Assembly (NCBI GenBank): GCA_963575745.1 | Contig: CAUYUJ010014612.1 | Location: 127,501 to 191,500, forward strand | Reading direction: 5' to 3' | Length of the DNA: 64,000 nucleotides | Source: Prorocentrum cordatum | Lineage: Eukaryota > Sar > Dinophyceae > Prorocentrales > Prorocentraceae | The notes under the pieces: generated by a model | What the model was told of the DNA's origin: nothing | Databases searched by the model: none | Seen by the model: the letters and a program-made list of their open reading frames with translations, nothing else | Made by a program: the position numbers and the translations under genes | In this document: positions 9,991 through 20,420 of the stretch, one piece after another | Layout of the letters: every line of letters begins with the position of its first letter | How positions within the stretch are numbered: position 1 is the first letter of the stretch

Positions 9991-10870
9991 GGTCTGGGTC
10001 CCGCGCTCGGCTGCGGTTGCGGACTGCTCCGGGGGGGGGGCGTCGCTTGAACACATCTTAGAAGGCAGGCAGAGGCTACTCACGCAGCGCCGCTTCCCGA
10101 TTCAATCTGCCGTCCATCATGTCCGTAACCCTGTGGTTTACAGCCAAGACGCTGAAATAAGGATCGCTTTGGGTTCGGAAGGGGCTTGGGGATTTGGGTC
10201 GCTTCTTAGATTTATGTCGCGGGATTGGCTTGTGGCCTAGGCCCACCGTGGCCAGAAAAGCCCTTTTGTTCCTTATTTGGCGTTCCTTCTGGTTGTACCT
10301 CGATTCTAGTCCAGCTCTCTTGTTGTCTGCATCTTGCCTTCCTGCAGCTCTCTTTCTTGCCCACGTTGGCGTGGGCCGGGGCCCGTCGGCAGCCCGCCCC
10401 GCTGGGAGCGGCCGCCTCTCGTGTGGCCTATCGGGCCCCCCCTACCCCCCGTGGACTTGGGAGAGCGCCCGTGCGGGCACATCGCACCCCAGTTGATGCG
10501 ACCTCCTCCTCCTCCGCCTCCGCCTCCTCCTCCTCCGCCTCCGCCTCCTCCTCCTGCTGGGCCATCCCTTGCTCGCGCGCCGCTGCTTGTTGGTTCTCCC
10601 TCGTTCGCGCGAGGTCGGGGCAAGTCCGAGGCACCTTGCCCGCCCTCGGCTGCTGCCAGTTACCCATCGGTGCTCCGAGGGGGCCCCGGTGTGCCGAGCT
10701 TGGCTGCCCAATGCAGCGGCCTTGATCGATCGATCGTCTTCCCCCTCGTCCTCTCTCTCTCGGCCGGTGCCCACTTGTTTTCCCTCCCCCCTTGCCGCCC
10801 ACCCTCTGCGGTGGTTCGGTTGCCGTGGTGCGAGCGGCTCGTCACTGACCTCACTAACCTGACTGCTGAA
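9991..10870. other. Unassigned DNA with a CCT/CGC tract
   Basis: 10500-10557 is a (CCTCCG)-rich tract. The remaining frames are repeat-driven. No gene was recognised. Confidence 0.45.
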
Positions 10871-10879
10871 GAACATGTT

Positions 10880-11036
10880 TCACGGCCGTTGCATCACTAT
10901 CACTATCCGCTTCATCACCGCCATCATCATCGTCATCATCATCATCATCATCATCAGCATCATCATCATCATCATCATCGTCGTCATCATCATCGTCATC
11001 AGCATCGTCATCGTCGTCGTCATCGTCGTCATTATT

Positions 11037-11127
<91 letters not shown>

Positions 11128-11262
11128 GCAGCATCATCATCATCATCATCGTCCTACTCATGTTTGTCCTACTCATCCTCGTCCTACTCTACCTCACCTT
11201 CGCCATCCTCATCATCACTGGCATCATATTCATCAAAGCCAACATCAGCATCGCCACTATCA
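10880..11262 (-). repeat. (CAT)n array with conserved flank, inverted copy 2
   Basis: (CAT)n with CGT variants from about 10915 to 11150, then a flank ending CATCGCCACTATC (11262) that is the reverse complement of the flank at 9313-9440. Together with copy 1 it makes a 1.9-kb inverted pair. Confidence 0.8.
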
Positions 11263-12300
11263 TTCCCGTGCTCTGGATGCGTTCCCCGTGACCTCGCGCC
11301 CCTCCCAGCGAGGCGGGCGCCGCCGGCACCTCCGAGAGCCTCGACAACAGGCTCGCCAGGCTGGGCGAGCAGGGCGCCACGCGCACGGCGGCCGTGGCAG
11401 ACCCTGGCGAGCCCGCTAGCTCACGGGACCTGGTGAAGGTGCTCCGTTTCGACTGCTCCGGCTCGATTCGGTTCGATCGCGGTCGAGTCCGACGCCGATT
11501 CGATTCGACTTCGGATTTCGATGTGAATTGGATTTGTGGTGTTTCCGTAGAGGCTCTACTAGCCTACCGATTCCGCCGGTTCGACTTTTTCCGACTTGGC
11601 TACCCATCTCGAAGACGAGAAAACGGCATACAGATAACTTTTTTCGGAGCTCAGCACGAATGTTTTGACCTTCGCTGGACCCCCCCCCGTGAAGCCTCGT
11701 GCGCCGCCCCTGACGGGTTCCAGCGCAGATCCAGGGAATCCGCGCGGAGTTCTGGAACAGGTTCTGTTGATGCTGTTCTTGCGTCTGCCACCATCGGCCT
11801 CGGTTCGACTAGACGTAGGAGTGACCCTTCGCCGGGGTGACCTTTGGTGCGGGCCCATTGGGGTCCCCCGATCGCCGAACGCGATGCGATCGTAGCAACC
11901 TGCGCGCTGGTGTTTGGCCCCCCGGCGGCCCTCCAAAAACCGCGCACCACAAAGGGCACTCGTACCCAGGGCCACTCTTGCGTGTCGCCGACTGGCGAAG
12001 GTCATCGACACCGTCAGCCGTGGCCAGCCCATCGTCTCGGGGCCTGCCGCGGGAGCACAGCCTGGCGGCGAGAGCGGCCGCCTGGTCGAGCCGGCCTCGC
12101 GAGAACCCGGCAGCGCCGGCCCGGCGGGCCGCGAGAGCGTCGGCCAGGCGAGCCAGAAGTCCGAGCACGCCGCCCCGGGCGGAGACGGCGACGCCCAGGC
12201 CGCCGAGGTCGAGGAAAACAAACCGCGCGGGCGCTCGTGACTTTTGGAGCTCCGCGGGGCCACCCATGGCGGCGACGTTGGCGCCTCGGCCCGCGCTCCC
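11263..12300. other. Unassigned GC-rich DNA
   Basis: 11440-11530 has repeated TTCGA/CGATT words. 11690-12240 is GC-rich and open on both strands, without domain signal. Confidence 0.45.
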
Positions 12301-12301
12301 G

Positions 12302-12302
<1 letters not shown>

Positions 12303-12355
<53 letters not shown>

Positions 12356-12960
12356 CGCTGGCCCACCCTGGCGGCGGCTCCGGCTCCTCCTCCTCCTCCT
12401 CCTCCTCCTCCTCCTCCTCCTGCTCCTCCTCCTCCTCCTGCTCCTCCTCCTCCTCCTCCTGGAAGGTTCCGCGCGTCAGGGAAGGGTCTCGGCGCAGATC
12501 CGAGAAATCCGCACAGGCCTCCGAACGTTTCGGCTTCTGCCATGGCCTGTTCCCCCATCCTTCTGCGGTGCTTTGCGAGCCGGGGCGGGCTGTGAGGATC
12601 CGGGGGCCCGACGCCGGGCGTAGGAGGAGGAGGAGGAGGAGGAGGAGGAGGAGGAGGAGGAGGAGGAGGAGGAGGAGGAGGAGGAGGATAGGAGGAGGGA
12701 GGAGGAGGAGGAGGAGGAGGAGGAGGAGGAGGAGGAGGAGGGAGGAGGAGGAGGAGGAGGAGGAGGAGGAGGAGGAGGAGGAGGAGGAGGAGGAGGAGGA
12801 GGAGGAGGAGGAGGAGGAGGAGGAGGAGGAGGAGGAGGAGGAGGAGGAGGAGGAGGAGGAGGAGGAGGAGGAGGAGGAGGAGGAGGAGGAGGAGAGGAGT
12901 AGGAGGAGGAGGAGGAGGAGAGGAGGAGGAGGAGGAGGAGGAGGAGGGAGAGGGAGGAGG
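12303..12960. repeat. Compound trinucleotide array: (GAC)n, (CCT)n, (GGA)n
   Basis: (GAC)n at 12310-12355, (CCT)n with CTG interruptions at 12378-12465, then a very long (GGA)n block at 12621-12960. Poly-Glu, poly-Arg, poly-Ser, poly-Leu and poly-Pro frames on both strands follow from this. A purine/pyrimidine mirror of this length can form triplex (H-DNA). Confidence 0.95.
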
Positions 12961-13125
12961 ACTCCTCGATGGCCCTCGCCGAGAGAAGGTGCACCACGTC
13001 CGAGCGCCGCGCGCCGGGGGGGGGGCGGTCCGCGCAGGCCCTGGGAAGCCCGCGCGGAGCTCCGAGAGTGTCTGTGCACCCAGAGGTCCAAGGCATTGAA
13101 GCAATCAAGACGGAGGTTTTTCATA

Positions 13126-13131
13126 TGTTTC
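13126..13131 (+). repeat. Target-site duplication of TIR element 1 (left)
   Basis: TGTTTC, repeated at 13291-13296. Confidence 0.7.
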
Positions 13132-13290
13132 TGATGGGCTGGTTTCCCACCACCACCACCATGAGTTGGAGGGGGAGGGTCTCCTCCTCCTCCTCCTCCT
13201 CCTCCTCCTCTTCTCCTCTTCCTCCTCCTCCTCCTCCACCTTCTTCCCCCCTCCAGCTTATGGTGGTGGTGGTGGAAAACAGGTCCATCA
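13132..13290. mobile_element. TIR element with microsatellite core, copy 1
   Basis: 159 bp. It begins TGATGGGCTGGTTTCCCACC and ends with the inverse GGTGGAAAACAGGTCCATCA; arms of about 45 bp include (CCA)n/(TGG)n and a GTTGGAGG/CCTCCAGC pair. The interior is (CTC)n. TGTTTC flanks both sides. There is no coding capacity. Copies with the same ends lie at 13640-13824 and 24590-24711. This is a MITE-like, non-autonomous DNA transposon family. Confidence 0.8.
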
Positions 13291-13296
13291 TGTTTC

Positions 13297-13425
13297 GGTC
13301 TCTAGGGGCCCTCGCTGGGCCTCGGGACCGTCAAAGAACGACTCAGGATGAAAAACCGGTCCTGGGGAATGGGTCGAGATTTCCAGGGGCCCCGCATTGA
13401 AAGAGTCACGGCGTCGGATCTCTGG
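13297..13425 (+). repeat. Dispersed 100-130 bp repeat, copy c
   Basis: Immediately right of TIR element 1, whose duplication TGTTTC belongs to this repeat (copy b also has GTGTTTCG at 9851-9860). The TIR element therefore inserted into or at the edge of this repeat. Confidence 0.6.
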
Positions 13426-13634
13426 GCACGCCTTTTTGTCCAGGAGGGAAAAATAAACAGAGGCACAAGTAATCGTCGATTCTCCAGAAAATGTAGGGAA
13501 ATGTGTGGGAAGTGGGGGGGAAGACAGGAGCCCAGAAAATGTGGGGAACTATAGGGAATCTTGTTATTAGTGTCTATTTATTTGCGTGTCCAAGGGCCCC
13601 TTCATTTGTCCCCAATCAGTGCTTGCACTGAAGG
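13426..13634. other. Unassigned DNA
   Basis: Short direct repeats such as GAAAATGTaGGGAA/GAAAATGTGGGGAA at 13485 and 13535. No gene. Confidence 0.4.
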
Positions 13635-13639
13635 GGTCC

Positions 13640-13824
13640 TGATGGACCTGTTTTCCACCACCACCACCACCAGAAGCTGGAGGGGGTGGGGGTCCTCCTC
13701 CTCCTCCTCCTCCTCCTCCTCCTCCTCATCCTCCTCGTCCTCCTCTTCGTCCTCCTCCTCGTCCTCCTCTTCCTCCTTCCCCCCATCCAACTTATTGTGG
13801 TGGTGGTGGGAAACAGGCCCATCA
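13640..13824. mobile_element. TIR element with microsatellite core, copy 2
   Basis: 185 bp, TGATGGACCTGTTTTCCACC ... GGGAAACAGGCCCATCA, with a (CTC/CGT)n interior. GGTCC flanks it on both sides (13635-13639 and 13825-13829). Same ends and layout as 13132-13290 and 24590-24711. Confidence 0.82.
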
Positions 13825-13829
13825 GGTCC

Positions 13830-14505
13830 TGGCGGAAATTGAAAGATTTGGCGAAAGTTTCCCGCCGGCGTTGGTAGCCGGCTGGGTTCCCGGGTTCCGG
13901 GTCCAGGGGTTCCCGGATTCCTGGTTGTGGGTTCCGGGCCGATTTCGGTTGGTTCCGGGTTCCCGGGTGCCCGGTCGATCTTCTTCTATCGAAAACCATC
14001 CCCTGATTGTGGATTTTCTCCGGTGTAGTGTTGCTCCTCTGCGAGGGTAGCCCCGCGGCTGCCCCCGGGACGCTCCCTGGGTGGGCCGCCGTGGCCCTGG
14101 GGTCTTCGTCGGCCGCCGTGGCCGTGATCCTGGCCGCCAAGATTGCGGACGCGTGCGCCAGCAGGGACCAGCCGCTGCCGACGGAGGAGCTCAGTGGGCA
14201 ACGACAGGGGGGCATGGCATGCGGGGGGACGCCTCGGCCCCTCGGCCCCGAATCGACCACTGATCGCCGATAGTGCCTCGGGAGAGCGCGGATTCGCCAT
14301 CGGGGGCCTGTCACCGTTCTGTCGGCGATGAGTCGCCGATTCCAGGTCGCTGTAGCCCCTCCCTATCGCCAGTCCCCCCTATCGTTGCCCCTCAAGGGAG
14401 CGAGGGGGGTGAGGGAAGGGGGTGCAGGAGGCGGAGGGGGAGGAGAGGGGGAATGTGACGGATGGGGGGAGGAGAGAAGAGGCGAGAAGGGAAGCAGAGC
14501 GATTT
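13830..14505. other. Unassigned DNA
   Basis: 13880-13985 is a degenerate GGGTTCC/TTCCCGG repetition. 14383-14460 is G-rich. No gene was recognised. Confidence 0.45.
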
Positions 14506-14612
14506 GCCGTCGGGGAGGCCTGCCCCCAGGCAGCTGGAAATGTTACACCCCTACGTGGCGCCGTAGGGGTGTAAATTTTGCAGCCGCCAGGGGAGCAGGC
14601 GTCCCCGACGGC
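14506..14612. repeat. 107-nt near-perfect palindrome (long hairpin)
   Basis: Left arm 14506-14554 and right arm 14563-14612 are reverse complements over about 49 bp, with roughly 84% identity by eye. The 12 bp next to the 8-nt loop (14555-14562) are perfect (TTACACCCCTAC/GTAGGGGTGTAA), and the outer 11 bp (GCCGTCGGGGA) also pair. No TSD is visible. It could be a foldback element or a structured RNA precursor. Confidence 0.85.
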
Positions 14613-15260
14613 GGAACGGCTTCTTTCACCGCTTCGCTCATTTCGCCGGCCCGTTTTTGCCTGCGCGTTCGTGGCCGCCTGGGAGCCTCTTGGGGGCCGT
14701 GTGGGGGCCTCTTCGGGGCCTCTTGGGAGCCTCGCGGGGCCTCCAGGGGGGCCTCTTGGGCTCTCTCGGGGGCTTCTTGGCGCCTCGTGGGGGCGGGCCT
14801 CTTGGGGCGGAAGGCTCGAGTTGGTGGTTCGTATGCCCCCTCTTGGGGCCCCTCGTGGGGCCGTCTTGGGGCCCTCTTGGGCGATCTTGGGCGCCTCGGG
14901 GGGCCGTCTTGGGGCCCTCTTGGACGGTCTTGGGGCCCTCTTGGGGGCCTCTCGGGCCACCTTGGGGCTGGCCCCTGAGGCCATCTTGGAGCGTCGGAAG
15001 CCCGAGAACGCGAGAACGCGAAAAACATCGAAAAGCAAACGGAACATCAATAGCTGTTAGTTATTTTGGCTCTCTTTGGGTCCTCTTGGAGCGTTCTTGG
15101 GGCTTCTTTGGGGCCTCTTGGGCCGTCTTGAGGCCATCTTGGATGTCCTGGAGCGATCTTGTCGTGTCCCAGAAGCCTCTAGGACCATCTATAGAGGGCC
15201 TCTTGGGGGCCTCTGGACCGCTCTTGGGGCTCTTGGGCGGCCCTGAGGGCGGCGCCCATG
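14613..15260 (+). repeat. G-rich minisatellite, CTTGGGG family
   Basis: 14690-14990 and 15060-15250 repeat CTTGGGGGCC/TCTTGGG units as at 7460-8130. The interruption at 14990-15060 carries CGAGAACGCG words. Confidence 0.8.
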
Positions 15261-15460
15261 AGCAGAACCATCTTTGATCAGACCTTGCCGGGGACCTGCC
15301 CGGGGTACTTTTCGGCCGCGGGCCCCCAGGGGCCGCCCCCTCTCGCGTAATTGAAATAGTGTTTACCAGTTATTGGCGATTTTAGCACCCCTCTGGCCCG
15401 TTGGGCCTGCGAATTCTATGCTGATCTCCCCCCCCCATGTATCACCCCCCCATTAATCTA
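15261..15460. other. Unassigned DNA
   Basis: No feature seen. Confidence 0.4.
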
Positions 15461-15659
15461 GGCCTCCCAGATGGGGTCGGGGCAGATGGGGTCGGAGGAT
15501 CGCGCCGCATCGCCGATGCATCGCCGATGCGGCTCGATGTGGGGCCCGATTTGCGTCACGTCGACGTCGCCGATGCATCGCCCACGTCGACGATGCACCG
15601 GCGATGCGCCGCGATCCTCCGACCCCATCTGCTCCGACCCCATCCAGGAGGCCTCTAAC
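15461..15659. mobile_element. Foldback element (TAGGCCTCC ... GGAGGCCTCTA)
   Basis: Arms of about 75 bp: the left contains CCTCCCAGATGGGGTCGGGG and GATGGGGTCGGAGGATCGCG; the right is the near-exact inverse (CGCGATCCTCCGACCCCATC, CCATCCAGGAGGCC). The middle is GATGCATCG-type self-complementary words. Because it is a palindrome, both strands encode almost the same peptide. A diverged relative is at 2345-2590. Confidence 0.75.
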
Positions 15660-16132
15660 GAATGCGCGCCCAGCGACCCCACCCCCCTGATCGTTGCCCC
15701 TCAGGAGCGGAGGCTGGCGGAGGAGCTGGAGCAGGCGCAGGGGCGCGTGCAGGCGCTCGAGACCGCCCTCCAGGCAGCGCCGCCCCCTCCCCCCTGGGCA
15801 TCGCGCCGCGAGCCAGGGCCCCGCTGTCTCCTGGGAGCGCTGCGGGCGGGGGAGGCCGCCACGGCTGGGGGAACGCACGACTCGAGTACGCCGGAGCACG
15901 GGTTTGCCGACGTGTTTTGACGAGCGCGTGTCCTGGCTTTTGAGGGTCCAGTTGTCCTGGGATGTTTGGAGCGGGAGCTCGCGTCAAATTTCAGACAGGG
16001 TCTCGTCACTCTCATGATGGCCCCGCCAGGCCAACCCGAGTCCCCCGAGCCCGAGTCCTACGTCTCCCTGGCAGGGGGGAAACCCCTCCTGGCATCGCTC
16101 GGACGTGTGCGTTCTCTCTCGGCGTTGACCCC
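15660..16132. other. Unassigned GC-rich DNA
   Basis: No domain or repeat was recognised. Confidence 0.4.
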
Positions 16133-16179
16133 GAGGAGCATCCTGGATCCTCTGGCCAAAAGAGCGCGCACGAGGCCGG
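16133..16179 (+). repeat. Left 47-bp direct repeat flanking TIR element copy B
   Basis: Starts GAGGAGCATCCTGGATCCTC and recurs at 16366-16412, on the far side of the element. Confidence 0.8.
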
Positions 16180-16361
16180 GCGAAAGGGGGGGATTGGGAA
16201 AGGGGGGGTTACGAAATTGGCTGCATGCAGCTGGTTTCGGCCTCACCGAGGGGCCCATTCCTCGATACATAGCCGCCTCTGGCGCCGGGAGGCGCCGGGA
16301 AAATCAGCTACGTGAGCTGATTCTCACCCCCCCCCTTTGCTATCCCCCCCTTTCGCCCGAC
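16178..16361. mobile_element. Short TIR element, copy B (GGGCGAAAGGGGGGG ends)
   Basis: Matches 487-672 along its length and keeps longer, cleaner ends: CGGGCGAAAGGGGGGGAT at the left and the inverse TATCCCCCCCTTTCGCCCG at the right. Non-coding. The perfect 47-bp repeats on either side are far too long for an ordinary target duplication, so a local tandem duplication or replication-type repair event is likely. Confidence 0.65.
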
Positions 16362-16365
16362 CCGA

Positions 16366-16412
16366 GAGGAGCATCCTGGATCCTCTGGCCAAAAGAGCGC
16401 GCACGAGGCCGG
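16366..16412 (+). repeat. Right 47-bp direct repeat
   Basis: Identical to 16133-16179. Confidence 0.8.
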
Positions 16413-16533
16413 CAGATGCACGAGGACGGGGCGCCCGAGCGATAGCAAGCCCCTCTCGGCGAGCCGTGGAGCCCCGCTGCCTCTGGGTCGCGCTGCGGGC
16501 GGGGGAGGTCGCTTGGAGGTGGAACGGGTTCCG

Positions 16534-16595
16534 AGAGGAGGAGGAGGAGGAGGAGGAGGAGGAGGAGGAGGAGGAGGAGGAGGAGGAGGAGGAGG

Positions 16596-16667
<72 letters not shown>

Positions 16668-16672
16668 AGGCG
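16534..16672 (+). repeat. (GGA)n to (GCAGGA)n microsatellite
   Basis: Pure (GGA)n to about 16600, then a clean switch to a hexamer AGCAGG to 16672. Confidence 0.95.
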
Positions 16673-17311
16673 GATGGAGAGAGCCAGACATCGGACATTT
16701 TTTTCGAACCGGGCATGTTCCCTCGTTGCCGGGCCCCATGGCCCTCACAGATCGACGCGGCTCGAAAAAGGAGGCAGGAAGATGGGGTCCAGGACTCCGG
16801 GCGTGTCTTTTCTCGATGCTGCAAGGTTTTTGTGCATCGTCAGATCTCTGGATTTTCGGGGTCTCGGGACGGGCCAAAGGGCTGTCAGGAAGCGGCTCGG
16901 GATGGAGGCCTCGTCCTGAAGGCGCATGGGTCCATGGGCCCGTTTCCCCCATGCGGAGGAGGGAGGGGCACGGGCACGGGCACGGAGTTTTGGGTGGCGA
17001 GGCGGTTGGAGCAGGAAGCAGCCGGCACGCAGCTGGCAGGATGTTGGCATCCAGAGGAGAGAGAGTTCGCGCGGGCGTCAAGGGAGAGGGTTCCAAGGGC
17101 GGGAGCCGAACAGCACAGCGCACTGCGGCACGACACCAGGGCGAGAGGGGAACGGAGGGCCTCTTCTCTCTTCTGCGTGTCCATTCCCATGGCGGAAATC
17201 GCGACCGCACTGGCCCGCCCGCGATGTCGAGGTACAGGGTCGTGTGTTGAACCATATTCCCCAGAGCGAAGTCTACGATTTCCTTAGGCGCTAAAATCGG
17301 ACCGAGGTAAC
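16673..17311. other. Unassigned DNA
   Basis: Contains a weak fourth copy (16855-16915) of the dispersed repeat typified by 9855-9990. Open frames are present on both strands, with no domain seen. Confidence 0.4.
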
Positions 17312-17462
17312 TATAAGATCGAGGTCGGTTCGGGGAGGGTACACTAATGTTCTTCGTGCTTGTTGGATGCTCTTGTGCATCATTGGGGAGGGTACCCTCG
17401 AATGCTTTTCATTTTTGGCGGCGGAGGGCCTCATGTTTTTGAAGGACGCTTTTTGTCTCAGG
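17312..17462 (+). repeat. Dispersed 150-bp repeat, copy 1
   Basis: Aligns over about 150 bp with 25878-26025: ATCGAGGTCGGTTCGGG, ATGTTCTTCGTG, ACCCTCGAATG, GGCGGAGGG and TCTCATGTT-type words in the same order. Non-coding; family unknown. Confidence 0.65.
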
Positions 17463-17819
17463 GGCGGTTGGGTTGCCTCTCTGTGCTGGTCTTAGTTTTT
17501 TTTGTTATCTCTCTCTCTCTTTCTCTATTTCGTCCTCTTCTCTGGCGGTGTTTGAGGCACCTGCCCCCGAGGGGACTAGCAGTTTGGATGCTGAGAGGCG
17601 AAATCGGAGTAGAACGGGAGCACCCCCCAGCCGGGATCTCGATTCCGATTTCGTTTCGTGTCTTGCGGCATTGTTCACGTCAGATTGCTTCGCCCCCGTG
17701 TGCGCGCTGGGGGGCCCGAGCTGACCTGGGATTGTTGCCCCGTGGGGCTTCTTATGGTTGCCCCACAGTTGTTCCGTGGTTGCCCCGCGATTGGTCTCGG
17801 TCAGGTTCTCCCACGGTTG
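17463..17819. other. Unassigned DNA
   Basis: 17720-17810 has GGTTGCCCC/GTTCCG repetition. No gene. Confidence 0.4.
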
Positions 17820-18440
17820 GCAGATGATAGGTAATTGACTAGTGGTGCCGCTATAGAGCGGGCTTGGTCGATGATAGACAGTAGGGGTCGATGTATCGGT
17901 TGACAGAGAGATCGGTAGCTACCTAGGAAAAACCTGTAGTTGGTGAGAACGACCGATAGTTAGGGAGGCCGATCGGTCCATTGATAGTTTCATCTGTAGA
18001 TATTCCGTATTACCGATACGATTTGTACCGTGAGGTTCGTAGTAATGTCTGTTTCTACGTAGATTGATCGTTCGATCGCTATAAACGTTGGTCGTGTTGC
18101 CGATAACGAGATCGATAGACCGAACGCGAGATCGACACATAGAGTGATAGTGATACCGATACGTAGATAGGGATACCAGCAGTTACCTGGAATTGTATGC
18201 AGGCAGTGAGACCAGTATATGTCGAAATGTGTATGGATAGCGAGATACATCTGCACACGTCGGCAATCTAAGGTATGGACAGTTGGATCGGTGGATCAAT
18301 CGTTGGTTCGATGTATCGTGGGTTTGATAGTGAGGTTGGCAGTGGTCATGCTAGGTGCATGCTGGGACCAGTCATTGGACCGAAGTGCCGATAAATCGAT
18401 AATGGCAGCCTGGCAACACGTAAGATCGATATGTTGTGAG
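17820..18440. repeat. AT-richer degenerate GATCGATAG-type island
   Basis: About 620 bp built from shuffled words such as CGATAG, GATCGAT, TGATAG and CGATACG, without a fixed period. Base composition is close to balanced, in contrast to the GC-rich surroundings. Confidence 0.6.
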
Positions 18441-18769
18441 TTCTTTCCATAAGGTGGCAGCAGCTTTGCCATACTTGCACGGATGCACATTTTGTGGTCG
18501 CCGTGGCGCGAATCCACACCGCGGTCGAAGGCAGCCGAGGGACACCACGGGCACCATGGGGGCGAATCTGAGAACAGCAAGACGAGGTAGGGCGCGGGCG
18601 CGGGGTGCGGGGAGAGGAAGCCGCAGGCGGCGGAGCACGCTCGACGCACGAAAAGCTTCGCGCGTCTGTGCCGGAGCACAGGCCTTGGAATCGCTCGGGC
18701 GTGTGCATTTTTCCGAAAGCGCGCCACTGGATCACCCTGTAATTGAAAAGGGGAGTATGCTCGCTGAAC
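18441..18769. other. Unassigned DNA
   Basis: No feature seen. Confidence 0.4.
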
Positions 18770-18960
18770 CCCCCCCCGCCCCCCTTTAAACGGGGGGTGA
18801 GGTTTTCGACCCCCCCCCACCTCCTCCCCTTAAGGGGGGGACGGGGTGCCGATCCCCCCCCCCCCGCCCTTTCCCCCCTTCCTTGAAGGGGGGGTTCCGA
18901 ACCCCCGCCCCCCTTCCCCCCCATGGCGCTGGAAGGGAGGGGGGGTTCGGACCCCCCCCA
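18770..18960. repeat. Tandem C-run/G-run hairpins
   Basis: Four consecutive modules of roughly 45-60 bp, each a C run, a short AT-containing centre (TTTAAAC, TTAA, CCTTGAAG, ATGGCGCTGGAA) and a G run. Each module can fold on itself, and neighbouring modules are similar. Confidence 0.7.
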
Positions 18961-19029
18961 CTCCCGCTTGCGCCAAACAGGGGTACGGGGATGGGGGAGG
19001 GGGCTTCTCCCGCTTCTCCTTTCTGCGCC

Positions 19030-20420
19030 GGAGAAAATGGGTAGGGAGTACGGAGTAGTGTGTAGTAAGTAGTGAGAAGTGCGTTGTGGATCGTGAGTAG
19101 TGGGTAGTGAGTAGCGAGTAAGGCACCGGGAGTAGGGAGTAGGGAGTAGTGGGCAGTGAATAGTGAGTGCTAAGTACCGAACTGCCAAGTAGTGAATAGT
19201 GAGTGGTAAGTACTGATTGGTGAGTGGGGAGTAGTGAGCAGAGAGTAGTGAGTAGTGAATAATGAGCACTGGGTATTGCGTAGGGAGTAAGGGGTAGTGC
19301 GTTGTGAGTAGTGCGTTCTGAGTAGTGGGTGGTGAGTAATGCGAAGTGAGTAGTGAGTAGTGGGTAGTGCATAGTGAAGTAGTGAGTCGTGAGTAGTGAG
19401 TAGTTTGTAGTGACTAGAGAGTAGGTAGTAGTGAGTAGTGAGTAGTGAGTAGAGAGTAGTGAATAGTGAGTAGTGGGCAGTGGGCAGTGGGTACTGGGTA
19501 GTGAGTAGTGAGTAGAGAGTAGTGAGTAGCGAGTAGTGGGTAGTGTGTAGCGCGGAGGGCGTTGTGAGTAGTGGGTAGTGAGTAGGAGTAGCGAGTAGTG
19601 AGTAATGAGTAGTGAGTAGTGAGTTCTGAGTAGGGAGTAGTGAGTAAGGAGTAGTGAGAAGGGAGGAGTGGGTAGCTAGTAGTTCGTAGTAAGTAGCGAG
19701 TAGAGAGTATTAAATAGTGGGTAGCTGAGTAGAGAATAGTGAGTAGTGGGTAGTGACCAGTGACTAGTGACTAGCGAGTAGAAAGTAGGGAGTAGTGAGT
19801 AGTGAGTAGTGCGTAGTGGTAGAGAGAAGTGGTTTGTGAATAGTGCGTACTGGGTAGCGAGTAGTGTGTAGGGAGTAGCGAGTAGTGAGTAGTGAGTAGT
19901 GAATACTGTGTAGGGGGTAGGGAGTAGCAAGTAGTGGGTCGTGAGTAGTGAGTTGTGGGCAGTGTGTTTTGAGAAGAGAAGTGTCAGTAGTGCGCTGTGA
20001 GTAGTGGATCATGGTTACTGGCTAGTGTGTAGTGATTAGTGAGTGGTGGGTAGCGAATTTTTGTTTAGTGAGTAGTGAGTATTGAGCTCTGGCTAGAAAG
20101 TAGTGAGTAGTTGGTAGTGAGTAGTGGATCGTGCTTATTGCGTAGTGAGTACTGAGTAGTGAGTAGTGAGTAGAGGGTAGCGAGCTTCTGTTTAGTGAGC
20201 AGTGAGTATTGGGTATTGGCTAGACTAGTGAGTAGTTAGTAATGAGTATTATTGAGTAGTGAGTAGGGGGGAAGGAGTAGTGAGTAGTGCGTACTGGGTA
20301 GTGAGTAGTGGGTAGTGACTAGTGAGTCGTGAGTAGTGAGTAGCGAGTAGGGAGAAGTGAGTAGTGAGTAGCGAGTAGTGAGTAGTGGGTGGTGAGAAAT
20401 GCGTAATGAGTAGTGAATGC
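19030..20420 (+). repeat. 1.4-kb degenerate heptamer array (GTAGTGA)n
   Basis: Almost unbroken repetition of GTAGTGA with single-base variants (GGTAGTGA, GTAGCGA, GTAGGGA, GTAGAGA). The reverse strand gives spurious Leu-Leu-Thr-Thr-His-Tyr-Ser frames. It runs directly into TTAGGG repeats at 20420. Confidence 0.92.

Noticed and set aside
12244-13134. Long poly-Glu/poly-Arg and poly-Ser/poly-Leu/poly-Pro frames on both strands
   Set aside because: They are translations of (GGA)n/(TCC)n DNA; open in several frames at once, with no non-repetitive protein around them.
18346-19930. Leu-Thr-His-Tyr-Ser-rich minus-strand frames
   Set aside because: Produced by the GTAGTGA heptamer array.
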